NCBI GenBank assembly: GCA_946894095.1
Contig: OX335642.1
Coordinates: 29,523,021-29,587,020, forward strand
Direction of reading: 5' to 3'
DNA: 64,000 bases
Source of the DNA: Incurvaria masculella
Lineage: Eukaryota > Arthropoda > Insecta > Lepidoptera > Incurvariidae
Below the pieces are notes generated by a model, which was given only the letters and a program-made list of their open reading frames with translations, made no database searches and was not told the DNA's origin. The position numbers were made by a program, and so were the translations under genes. Positions 24,477-34,599 of the stretch are shown here, in pieces (position 1 is the stretch's first letter; each line of letters begins with the position of its first letter).

Positions 24477-24720
24477 TGGGGGTCCATTCAGGGAAAGAGT
24501 GAGTTCGAATTCGTCACTAAATATCAACTCACTTTTTTTAATAGTAATGTTTCCACACTTCTTGAACATCATTACAGTTAGATAAAAATCTGGTCCGTCC
24601 CGTAAATACGTCGGAAGTATAAATAACGGATCTGTTATTTAAATAATAATATATTTCCCAGCTATTTTGAGGTTAACTCACTCCCGAACTCGAACTCACT
24701 CTTTTCTGAATGGACCCCCT
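24477..24720. mobile_element. MITE with GGGGGTCCATTCAG ends
   Basis: The left end gggggtccattcagggaaag and the right end ctgaatggaccccct are the outer part of inverted repeats about 40 bp long (agagtgagttcgaattcg against cgaactcgaactcactct). The interior is AT-rich. The right end directly adjoins a non-LTR relic. Confidence 0.72.
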
Positions 24721-24721
24721 G

Positions 24722-24915
24722 AGCGCGGCGTATGACGTACGCCAGTTGCTCAGATAAGTGCTCGACGATGCCCATTAGCTTTATTTTTTTATGGGGTTTT
24801 ACTTAGGGGGAACACCTACATTTTTCGTTTATACAAGTAAATTATTTACACGATCGGTTGGTTTTAATTCGGGGAATATCAATAGTCAATGGGTGAATTG
24901 CCTACCTGCGATTGT
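24722..24915 (-). mobile_element. non-LTR retrotransposon relic, short copy
   Basis: gcgcggcgtatgacgtacgc and cgacgatgcccat match the starts of the relics at 17092 and 42470. Most of the middle has been lost. Confidence 0.5.
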
Positions 24916-25310
24916 TAGAAAGGGGATAGGTATACTATGAAAATATAATAACTACCAAACAATGATTTCAAAGGTAAGGATACGCCCTTATATAGAATTG
25001 AAACAAATCTTCTTCATACAAGCAAAAAGTAGCGCCATCTATCCAAACTCGGAAGAACTACGTGAGCTCCGTGTCAAAGCCGTGTTGACAACTCGCCGCC
25101 ATGTTGCATTAGGTCTAACGATGTAACCTTGTACCTGCGTATTTAAATGTTTTCTTTTTAGTTTAAACTTTTAAGTTCATTTAGTACATTCGAAAAAAAA
25201 ATTCTACTAATAAAAAATAAATTATGAATGAATAATGTTTTTTTGTAATTTCAAGGTATTCAAGTTACATACAATTTGTATTTTCTCTTGTACCTGCTTG
25301 GTCTGTGGTC

Positions 25311-25770
25311 TACCTGCCTGTCATGTCAAAATTTGTTTTCATTATATCTTGGGAAACCCTGGTTGTAGACCTATCATGCGACCACTCGAAGTAAAGGTCC
25401 CGACCTGATCTACCTGACTGTCATGTCAAAATTTTTTTCGTTATATCTTGGGAAACACTGGTCGTAGACTCATAATGCGACCACTCAAAGTAAACGTCCC
25501 GACCTGATCTAACTATCTGGAATGTAAAAAATTGTTTTCGTTATATCTTGGGAAACACTGGTCGTAGACCCATCATGCGACCACTCAAAGTAAACGCCCC
25601 GATCTGATCTACCTACCAGGCAGGTAGATCAGGTCGGGACGTTTACTTTGAGTGGTCGCATGATGGGTCTACGATCAGCGTATCCCAAGATATAACGAAA
25701 ACAAATTTTGACATAACAGGCAGGTAGATCAGGTCGGGACGTTTATTTCGAGTGGTCGCATGATAGATCA
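25311..25770. repeat. 100-bp tandem repeat folded into a large palindrome
   Basis: Three direct units of about 100 bp begin at about 25311, 25411 and 25510. Each carries ttatatcttgggaaacactg, gcgaccactcaaagtaaa and cccgacctgatcta. At about 25617 the array flips: one full and one partial inverted unit follow (caggtagatcaggtcgggac, gagtggtcgcatgat). The two arms can pair over about 150 bp around the centre ctacctaccaggcaggtag. No coding sense is seen. Confidence 0.85.
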
Positions 25771-26117
25771 CATTAAAAAAAAATCTTTGAATACCCACTC
25801 ATACTCATATCCACTCCAAAATAAACCAGAAATAAAAAGGACGCCCGTACAAGGTTAGTTCACCTACACGTGCGACGCGCGGCGTGGCGTCACTTGCCCG
25901 CTTATGAACTTTGGTAGTTAATTCAATTATCGATTGAAAATGCAATTATTCAATTGTTAAACAGGAAAATATATTATCCGAGTTTACTTATCGATGATTC
26001 GTTATTCCCTGTGTCTTTGTAACTTTCGTATCGTATTTTATGCACTCTTTTACTTTGCAACTAGGCATTTTCACGACTTAACATCACTCTGCCGCGGTCC
26101 GCAGACTACTGAGTCGC

Positions 26118-26149
26118 GTTGGCCCTAAAACTAATATTTTAGGGCCAAC
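26118..26149. repeat. perfect 13-bp hairpin
   Basis: gttggccctaaaa pairs with ttttagggccaac across the loop ctaata. The flanks show no other transposon signature. Confidence 0.7.
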
Positions 26150-26379
26150 GTACTGGTGCCATTAGTCGTGCGCGTTGACCGGGTCCTTACGAAGTAATAT
26201 ATAAGTCAATGCTACCAAAACACTGTTCAGGAAAATGCCATCATGTCCAAATGCACGGTAAACATATGTATTTGCAACATTAGATGAAAAATCAAATGAG
26301 TTCGTTTCTCACCTAAGTTTGCAACAAGGAACGTGCATGCAGTCGAAATGTTTTAACGATCAAATTAAAATGAATTCGT

Positions 26380-26425
26380 GTTCGATGATACGGAACCAGT
26401 ATTCGTGTGCCAGTCCGACTTGCAT
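26380..26425 (-). repeat. MINE-like element, terminal fragment
   Basis: Only the left-end block remains (tcgatgatacggaacc, cgtgtgccagtccgactt). Confidence 0.55.
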
Positions 26426-26569
26426 GATGCATTTTAATCAAATAAATAGATTTGGCTGAACCTAACCTTTACCCTTCGTAATTTTGAGTAATGTGCTCCG
26501 AACATTCCAAGTAGATTAATGTTAGAGCTGTCCGTTTATTGTTTTGTGATAAAAATTGTGATAAGGTCA

Positions 26570-26802
26570 CGTCAGCCGAAGAGACGACGACTGTTGGAGT
26601 AACCGTGTCCTGCACTGGCGGCCGTGGACAGGAAAACGGAGTGTGGGAAGACCACCCGCCGCAGGTGGGACGACGACATCAAGTGCGTCGGCGGAAAGCG
26701 GTGGTTCCGTACCGCTGAGGCCCGGGAGGACTGGAGAAAAATTGGAGAGGCGTATGTCCAGCAGTGGACGCAAAACACGCTGACTGACTGACTGACTGAA
26801 GC
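26570..26802 (+). mobile_element. RTE-like non-LTR retrotransposon 3' end
   Basis: Two overlapping frames give WSNRVLHWRPWTGKRSVGRP and then RRRWDDDIKCVGGKRW ... DWRKIGEAYVQQWT. This is the usual C-terminus of RTE-type reverse-transcriptase proteins in insects (established family pattern, recalled not searched). A frameshift separates the two parts. The stop is followed by (TGAC)n, the type of short-repeat tail RTE elements have. Confidence 0.75.
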
Positions 26803-27049
26803 CCCTACTTCTAACTCCTCTGGTAAGTTTGCGTGATATTGAGTAGCTTATAAGTTATGAGCAGATGCAGGCTGGAAGAAGATAAAAACCGCATCTGAAT
26901 CGGGTAAATGTATCTCTAGTCATTAGTAATTTATCCCACTGGTTACCTCTTTGGTAATTTAGCGTGATAATAAGTAGCCTTAAAAGTACGGACAAAAATC
27001 AAGACATACGTGCATGGGTACATTAACTTAAAATATAAAAAAATTGTCT

Positions 27050-27372
27050 GTCAGCCTCGGCAGCTCAGTGTGCGATGCCTTGCGATTCGATAAGCTTCGG
27101 AAGCACCCTTGAACGCGGTTAGGTTCTGGATGGGTGACCATTTTCAACCGTTGAGGCTGGCCGTGGTTCGGATTCCACGTAAAACTGTAAGTCCCCTTCC
27201 TTACTTACTACGCGGTCCCGGTACTTACGCCCGGGTTGGTAGCATCGCTCTGAAAGAACGATGGTCGAAGCGGCAATGAAAATTGTCCGTATTTTCCATC
27301 CAGTTCAATGTAGCCGAGCAATATAAGGAAGGTCCTGACATGGCACCTAGTTCTCATGTTGTGTGTTAGGCC
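27050..27372 (+). repeat. 5S rRNA-headed SINE, copy 2
   Basis: The + strand head gtcagcctcggcagctcagt is followed by ttctggatgggtgacca (box C), gtggttcggattccacgtaa, the body with cggcaatgaaaattgtccgt and the tail aaggaaggtcctgacatggc. Box A is degenerate here (gcttcggaagcacccttgaa). Confidence 0.75.
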
Positions 27373-28345
27373 AGTTACATAAAAACAAAATAGCGTCGAA
27401 ATGGGATTAGTTACTTACAAACAAAATCTCAATACAAAACTAAATCCCTATGTCACCTCTTTCAAAATTATTTTGAGACAAAAGATAGCATGTGTCCAAC
27501 GACATCAGTTAGAAACGAGATTAACCCGAGCGAAGGCTGGTACCTCAGCTAGTTATTTTTTGACGGAATGCAGAGCGATACTGGAACGTGGCGTCGTCCG
27601 GCTATTATCCTTTACAGGTCGCATTTATCAACTGATTCTCGTAAAAAAAGTGAACCGGGTTCGATAATTTTATAGATTTTTTTTTAGTCCAGGCAGTTTT
27701 GAAAAATTTTCAAAGTTTTGAAAAGCGTTCAAAAATGTTAAATGTTCAAAAATACAGACTCGCCGAGCCACAAGCATGTATTAATACAACCTACCGGATA
27801 CAAAAGAAAATTGTATCTTCTCCTGTTTAAGTATAGTTAGCTTCGACAAAAAATAAATATTTGTCGGCACATAAATTTGTATTAGATCTGCATAGTTTTT
27901 CCTTGTGAGTAATAATTTAATTACACTAGACGCCGCCACTGACGTTACGCGTCGACTGCTTTTAGCTTCACTGTAGAAGCCCAGCGTTTTTCAAACTTTT
28001 AGGTAAAACAAGTATTTTGCAGTTTACAATTTATCGTCAGCACTTAAGAAATCGACTGACACCAACACACAGCAGTCTTCGAGTTTGTGGATGCCATCAC
28101 TCAGTATCTACTGCTTAGGTATCAGTAAATGTATAAACTATCCCGGAAAATAGATAGTACACGTAGAATATGTAGCTCCTCGACCCTACAGACTACTACA
28201 TATCGTCGGTATACGATTATATAAATATCTAATTTTATTCAAAAAGGCTACTTTACTGGTATTTCCAGTATACCAACGATATACATTGTTATACAACTAG
28301 CCTTAGCGTCTCTTCCACCAAGTACTGATTAGCTTAATCCGTACA

Positions 28346-28422
28346 TTAAAGGGCCTTTCAAACCATCTTGCAATCGATACCAGTACAAGTTAATGAGCAC
28401 TTTAGTAACAAAGGCCCTTTAA
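28346..28422. mobile_element. 77-bp mini-MITE bounded by TTAA
   Basis: ttaaagggccttt and aaaggccctttaa are perfect inverted ends, each including TTAA. The size and target suggest a tiny piggyBac-type derivative, but this is inference. Confidence 0.5.
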
Positions 28423-28626
28423 GTGTAATTTGTATTAAAATAAATCAGCACTTAGTGAAAACCAGGCTTAGTGTAGTATGCCTACCATAAGTAGGACCAG
28501 GAAGGAAGGTACAGGAGGAACCAGTATCAGGAAACAAATAGTTGGAGATTTTCATATCGCCTTTTTATTTAAATTAAGATACGTATAAAATTAACAAATA
28601 GTTCGACGGCGCGGTAATTAACTCAA

Positions 28627-28945
28627 ATGCAATAAGCGATTAGAATTTTCTGCGGTGGTGGGTTTCTTCATGGTGGAAACGGTAAAATCTATTGAGGTTT
28701 CCAGGCTGCGCGGTCGGCATCACGAGGGCGGCCTATCGAGGTGCAACGGGCGGCGTATAACCCTCTTCAGGTGCGCGGAACACTCACCGTCGAAGTCCTT
28801 TATGATGCACATGGTGGTTGGAAGGACCCTAGGTGGATACGACCTAGGGCCACGCGCGCTCAGGCCCTAGCAGAGACTGGCGTGCCAGGCGGGACGCAGC
28901 AAGTGGAAACCTCACTAGCTGATACCAGCCCCCTCATAAGCTTAT
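28627..28945 (+). mobile_element. GC-rich retroelement relic
   Basis: A GC-rich island (ggtttccaggctgcgcggtc, gcacatggtggttggaagga, gacctagggccacgcgcgct) lies in AT-rich DNA and is open in two frames for about 70 codons. It looks like the 3' part of a non-LTR element, but I could not place it in a family. Confidence 0.35.
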
Positions 28946-30605
28946 GAGCAGAATTTTATGAGCAGAAGCAATATCTTACAACTAACAATTAGAAATACAA
29001 ATCTCTGCTATTTGAGATGTTGATTATTCCAGTTACAGTTTGTTCCAACAATTTCCGTATGTTGTAATGCTGTTGCCATGGAAACAAGTGTGACAATCTC
29101 TTTATTAGATAGGTAGGAACATTAATATAAATATATTTTATTTGCATACTAAATGTAAAACCGATTTTGTCGTAGGTCAAAATGTTTGGTTTAAGAAAGA
29201 TGTTGACAAGAATAAATGGGAACAATGAAAAATTGTAAAAAAATATAATTTTAGATCTTATGATGTGGCTAATAAGGATGGTGTGATATATAACCGAACA
29301 TCTTATCATATAAGAACGGAATGATTTGGTGATCATCCAACTCCAGACTGGTTGAGTGGAGTTCCTTTATATTTTATAATTAAGTGAGATTGTATAAAGT
29401 TAAGTCATGCGCTTGAGATAAAGTTTGTTTTTTTTTTTTTTTGTTTGTTTAAAAAGGGTAAGAAAATATTATGTTTATTTTTAAAGAAAAAAGGGGAAGA
29501 TGTAATATAGAAAAACAATATGTCAAGATGACATTATTATTCATGGACTTGTCATCTGGTTTTCACGATTAAACTAATTAATTCTAACCATCTTTTATTA
29601 GAAACATTACAACCGGAACTTTCATTTAAAAGTTTGCCTAATGTTGAAGCGAAAGTTATCGCTTCTGATGACCATGAACCGAGTGTCTCGACGGCGAAAG
29701 CTAAAAACTCAAAGGAACTCTCCACGCAGCTGTATTTATGATGTTTATTTGCTGCTGCCCTCTCAGCTGCAGCATTCTCCTATTAATATATGAGCTCGAA
29801 AGTGGAGCATGTGTGAAAAAATATCATGAAATTACCTATTCAGCAGCAATGGAAATGCTTGGATAAGCCTTCATAGCATGCGCAAATGAGGAGCGGTCAT
29901 ACAATCAAAATAAGTAGGAGCTGTAGGCGCTTCAAACAGAAACTGCTTCTCACGATGATTTCGTGGCAACCATTACGAAGTGTGGCTGATATGAAAGTCC
30001 GGATAAAACGAAATGTGCATTCGAGCATTTGAAGGGGAATCATAGTCTGTTTGTTTTCGCCATTTATGAACTGATAAAAAACATGTGAGGGATACCCACG
30101 ATCACACCATGCCACTTACGACCAGTCCAAACGTCAAAACGTGTCCCAAGATCGCTCTAAGCATCATGACTGTTTGAGAATTGCTGCGCTTCGGAGTCAG
30201 TTCGGTGGCGCGTCTGATTAAAGAATTAACCTAACCAATTGCCCTGCATGTCGAAACGTGGTGCATCTATGACATTTTGGCACACTTCTGTCACACAGAT
30301 TGTTGAAATCATATAATAAACGTAATCGGTCAGTATGTTCCTTTGGATGAACTGAAATATAAAAAAAAGTTCGTAAAAAATACCTTAGGTCCTGGGATAG
30401 CTGGCAGAGTGACATGGGACGATGTTGAAAATCTGAAGTGCGCAGCTTACGTATATAATGTATTTTATTAGGAAAAGATTCGACTAGTCTTGCCATACGT
30501 TAAGTAAGTTTTTTTTAATGTTGTGAAATAGGCCGGCCCTAAATATTCTAACATTGATGGAAAGAATAAATATGTGCGGAATCGGGTAAGTATTTTTTTT
30601 TCTGT

Positions 30606-30971
30606 GACTGGACATGGATGGCTAATACCAAACCTTCTGTCATGGTATTAGACCAACACACCACATGGGAACTAGGTATGGTACCTTCCTTATATTGCAC
30701 GGCTACATTGAACGGGATGGAAAACACGGACAATGTTCATTGCCGCTTCGACCATCGTTCATCCAATGCGATGGTACCAACCCGGGCGGGATTAACTCTA
30801 CCATCTAGTAAGTAAGGAAGGGGACCTACAGTTTAACGTGGAATCCGAACCACGGCCAGCCACTCTCAACGTTTCGAACGGTCACCCATCCAAGACCAGA
30901 CCGGACCCAGCTTTGCTTAACTTCGGAGAGCGAGCGCCGAAGTGTCGCGCCACTGGGCTATTGAGGCTGAC
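30606..30971 (-). repeat. 5S rRNA-headed SINE, copy 3
   Basis: This is the best-preserved copy. The minus-strand head gtcagcctcaatagcccagt is followed by tccgaagttaagcaaagctg and cttggatgggtgaccgttcg. The body and tail follow, down to tggctaat and gacatggatgg next to the 3' flank. Confidence 0.8.
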
Positions 30972-31548
30972 ATGTGATTCTCAAGTTATAAGCAATAAAA
31001 TATTCAATACAGAGCTACTCAATGCTCACCCATCTAGTGTTTTTTGTGATTCGATGCAACTTGAATCTAAATCGAGTAAGTGCGGCCACCGATAGCCTAT
31101 AACTGAGTTATCGAAGAACCAAGCTATAAGTTGGCAAAAACCGCATTGAAATATAGTATATGGTCCTTTAGTTACAAACGACTTAACCTGTGCGACAGAC
31201 CGACGGCGAAGGTTGGATTTTGTAAGTACTATAATATAATTCGTGAGATAGAACGTGTTAAACTTGATACTAATTTTGAATTTGTTTAAACATACAGTTT
31301 TTAAGCCTTTTAACTAGGTATTGAAACTTGGCCATAAAAAGCTACAATTCATAAATCTCGGAGATACGAGATGCAAGTGCCCGAGAAACCTGCAATCTGC
31401 AGATTATATCATTTATCGAATTATGATGGGTACACATGATAATTTTATTATAAATATATTTCAACCTGACTAAGAATGCACTACTCTCCAAATAGTCATT
31501 GTTTGTGATTGTTTCAGTAATATAGTCGGAAAACTTTAAAGGAGCAAC

Positions 31549-32481
31549 ATGGCTTCTAGACATGTTGCTGAATTTCCTAACGATGAATTAAGCCAGATCT
31601 TGAAGAAGACTACAGATTACATTTACAATTGGTAGACGGAACTGTTATAAGTGAAACATTTGCGTCCGAAGGGGGGAAAATTCCAAATTTTGAAGTAAGA
31701 GACGACGATGTCGTAGTTTGCAGTTTTCCGAAATCGGGTGAGCAGTTCATTTTATCTATGAATTTCGATAATCTCTACCAAGTGCATGGAGGCTCAGATT
31801 TCATTATGGTGTCTCTCTCTCTCGGTGTCACTTCTCAGGAAGCCGGTATTCAAGTGTGCCTTCATCGCAAAATCCGAAAGAATAATAAAGATATATAATA
31901 AATAGCGACGAACACTCAATGATTGATTAAAAAAGCCTTATTCAATTTAAATGAGTCATGGGGCCGATGATGATACAAACTAACAAACGATTTTGCCATT
32001 TCTCATAGTTGTGATTTGGCCGTGAAGGTACTCATAAAAAAAACGGTCAATTATTAACCAAGAAATCGGTGAACAGACATAAAAAATACATGAAGTCGAA
32101 CATAAAACCTCCTCCTTTTGTGAAGTCGGTTAAAAAATCATCCATATTTGTCATTGTATGGGCATATTGACCGAGCGAGCCCAAAGTAAAGTTAAAGTAC
32201 TTTTAGGGTTAATAAGTACTTTAACTACCCTATTTCTTCCATATAGTAATTTTCTATTCAAATAATCAATTGATTGTGTTAAGGTCGTTTATTTTAAAGG
32301 TCGACATATCGTCGACCTGATCGTCTTCTGTCACCGTCGTCTTCTGGAGAGTAGACTTCTAACTAGACGATATCATTTTAGGTACAACATGGCTTCAAGA
32401 GATGGTGTGGTGCATCAAAAATTATGTCAACTTGGAAAAGGCTAAAATGATAGACCTCAACGAACGATTTCCGTGTTTTGA
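31549..32481 (+). pseudogene. sulfotransferase duplicate, exons 1-2 only, frameshifted
   Basis: Exon 1 (31549-31737) begins MASRHVAEFPNDELSQILKK and would end VVVCSFPKSG. About 7 nt are missing relative to the complete gene near 31640, so the opening frame hits TAG right after YIYNW. Exon 2 (32382-32481, 100 nt) is intact: it completes the PAPS-binding loop (SFPKSG-TTW) and reads LQEMVWCIKNYVNLEKAKMI ... ERFPCF. Donors and acceptors are good, and the exon phases (1 then 2) equal those of the complete gene at 34600-39235. I found no KTHLP, 3'-phosphate-binding or C-terminal exon before the next gene. It is either a dead partial tandem duplicate or an alternative leader for the downstream exons, as the phases would allow. 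The frameshift argues for the former. Confidence 0.8.
32010..32133 (-). repeat. GGAGGAGG-type repeat
   Basis: It has aatcggtgaacagacataaa, then acctcctccttttgtgaagt and cggttaaaaaatc. It lies in the intron of the sulfotransferase relic. Confidence 0.6.
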
Positions 32482-32509
32482 GTAAGTTTGAATTCAAATT
32501 TTGTATTAA

Positions 32510-32976
32510 GGTGGCCCAACCCGGCGGGACTAACTCATTCGCGGGCATGGTACAAAACCGTGCTTTTGCGCTCTGGGACCTTTTCTGTTTCAAAGAATAA
32601 GATAGGCTCCGTGATGAGGAAGATGCAACATGTCCACAAAAAAGACAATGTGCATAGTGTATGATTTGGTAAGATTTACGAAAATTTTAATTACAAAACG
32701 ACTTATAGCTAAAAGTAAACTACAACCGCGGTAGTAAAAAATCGAACAAAAACCAAATAGAGCATAAATCATGATTAAATAAGCTATGTCTGATGACTAA
32801 TTTTTTTAAGATGTTCTTACTTTATCATTGCGTAATCCACCTCCAAAGTTATGGTCATCAGACATCTAGTTTGATTAAATAAAGCTAATTTGATCAAAAT
32901 TTGGGATCTCTGACAAGAAATATGGGCGTGATCTTCGTTCCCAGTTTGTATGGGGAGTTGAGCGGGTTGGGCCACC
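32510..32976 (+). mobile_element. TTAA-flanked MITE, copy 1 (piggyBac-like)
   Basis: The inverted ends ggtggcccaacccg and cgggttgggccacc are each bordered by TTAA (32506-32509 and 32977-32980). The interior has two further palindromic blocks (tcatgatt, tctgatgacta against ggtcatcagac). It lies just downstream of the relic exon 2. A second, inverted copy is at 55893-56411. It has no transposase. Confidence 0.8.
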
Positions 32977-33074
32977 TTAAGAATCCCGATCAAACGGCCT
33001 ATTTACTAGGGGCTGACTTAGGAACATCGCTTGTGATTACTTGTGTCGAAGTTAAGGGTTCAAGATAGATTGTT

Positions 33075-33180
33075 GCTCAGGAACGGGCGGAATTGCCTTC
33101 CATCCCAGATGTCTGGGTTCAAATCTTCGCCCCCAGTACATTTTGTAACAAATGCGAGCTGTTTAATGGCTAGAAATACA
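33075..33180 (+). repeat. tRNA-headed SINE fragment
   Basis: The box-B-like gggttcaaatcttcgccc and the linker ttgtaacaaatgcgagct match the heads at 20496 and 46729. A related body piece (about 33440-33522: gttagacccatccgagttgg, ttgaaaaattgtccgt) lies shortly downstream. Confidence 0.5.
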
Positions 33181-33685
33181 TGTGAAATAGTATGCTCTCC
33201 TTATTAGATGTTCTACAAAGGTTCTTTTTATAATGTTCTCTGTGAGCAGTAGCAATCAATCAATCACTGTAAAATAGTTTATAAGTATCAATGAAAACAT
33301 AATAATACAATGACCAACCTGCCGAAGTTTCTCGTTGCCTCTTCATCGACAGAAGTAATCGAACTAACTGAAAAAAAAACTTATCCGAGTGTGTAATATA
33401 TCTCTAATGTAGTAAATAAAGAAACTGAAACTGAAACTGAGATGGTAGGGTTAGACCCATCCGAGTTGGTACCATCACATTGGATGAAAGATGAAGATCA
33501 GTATTGAAAAATTGTCCGTCATCAGAATTAACAATTAAGAGCTCTTTATATAATGTAAGAACAAGTAAAATTTGAGAAACAGCACTTGTCCGACGACCTT
33601 CGGAGCCAGAAATTCCACCTAAACACATTATCACGCTTAATAGTAAACTATATCTTATCCTAAATTATTTTTATCAATTTACACA

Positions 33686-33992
33686 TAAAAAACCGGCCAA
33701 GTGCGAGTCGGACTCGCCCACGAAGGGTTCCGTACCATCGTACAAGATTAAACACAAAAAAGTAAGGTTTTTTTGTATGGGGCCCTCCCGTTCTATTTTA
33801 TTATTTTTTATTTTACCTATTTGTTGTTATAGCGACAAAATAAATACACACTCTGTGAAAATTCCAGCTGCCTACCTATTACGGTTGATGTGATACAGCC
33901 CTGTGACAGACGGACGGACGGTCGGACGGACGGACAGCGGATGCTTAGTAATGGGGTTCCGTTTTCACCCTTTGGGTACGGAACCCTAAAAA
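33686..33992 (+). repeat. MINE-like element, copy 7
   Basis: Full-length, from aaaaccggccaagtgcgagt to gggtacggaaccctaaaaac, with a short interrupted GGAC tract. Confidence 0.85.
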
Positions 33993-34599
33993 CGGACACC
34001 TTAAAATCGTTAGACAGTTTTTTGTTGCTCCTGTTAACATCGGTGTCATGGACAAGTGCTGTTTCCCAAATAAGCAGTTCCAAATAGCGAAATCGTCTTC
34101 CAGACCTGAACGTTTTGCCCGTACCACTTAAAGTTGTCAGATTTTAATCAATATTTTTTTATAACTTTAGAAAACTGCATTCTATGTGCGGATTGTTTTT
34201 TAATTTGCAAAAGTCTGTATTTTTCAGTAAAATAAAAAACCAAAATGAACGTAAAAATGATAACTTTTCTGTTATGTTAATTATTTTGATAAAAAAGAAT
34301 ACAGGATACATATTATAGATTCCGACAATATATTTAAGAATCCATGATTTCAAAAACCCAGTAATATATTAAGAGCATGCAAACAGTTACCGCCCGGGGT
34401 ATGGACAAATGATAGGATAACGACTCTCTTAATGGTTATTAGGTGTTATCGAAGAAAAACAAAACGTAGAAACAACTATCTAGATCACCTAATTACTTAA
34501 TCGGTAACGAGTATTTTAGATAATAGCCATAATATAAATATGTTTACACGATCAAATACATTATTTAAAGATCACAGTCTCACGACTAATTCAAGTAAA

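Larger units (their letters stand above)
27373..30605. other. intergenic DNA with minor repeats
   Basis: I see no gene. A T-run lies at about 29428. Small self-complementary pieces such as gaagcgaaagttatcgcttc (about 29647) occur. The minus-strand frames at 28989-29336 and 29897-30115 have no recognisable domain. Two better-defined pieces, at 28346 and 28627, are listed separately. Confidence 0.4.

Noticed and set aside
27050..27372. 5S rRNA gene
   Set aside because: Only the internal control region resembles 5S rRNA, box A is damaged, and the sequence runs on into a SINE body. It is a SINE head.
31629..31898. Separate small gene starting MVDGTVISETF
   Set aside because: It is the second half of the frameshifted sulfotransferase exon 1. 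The residues after SFPKSG come from reading into the intron.
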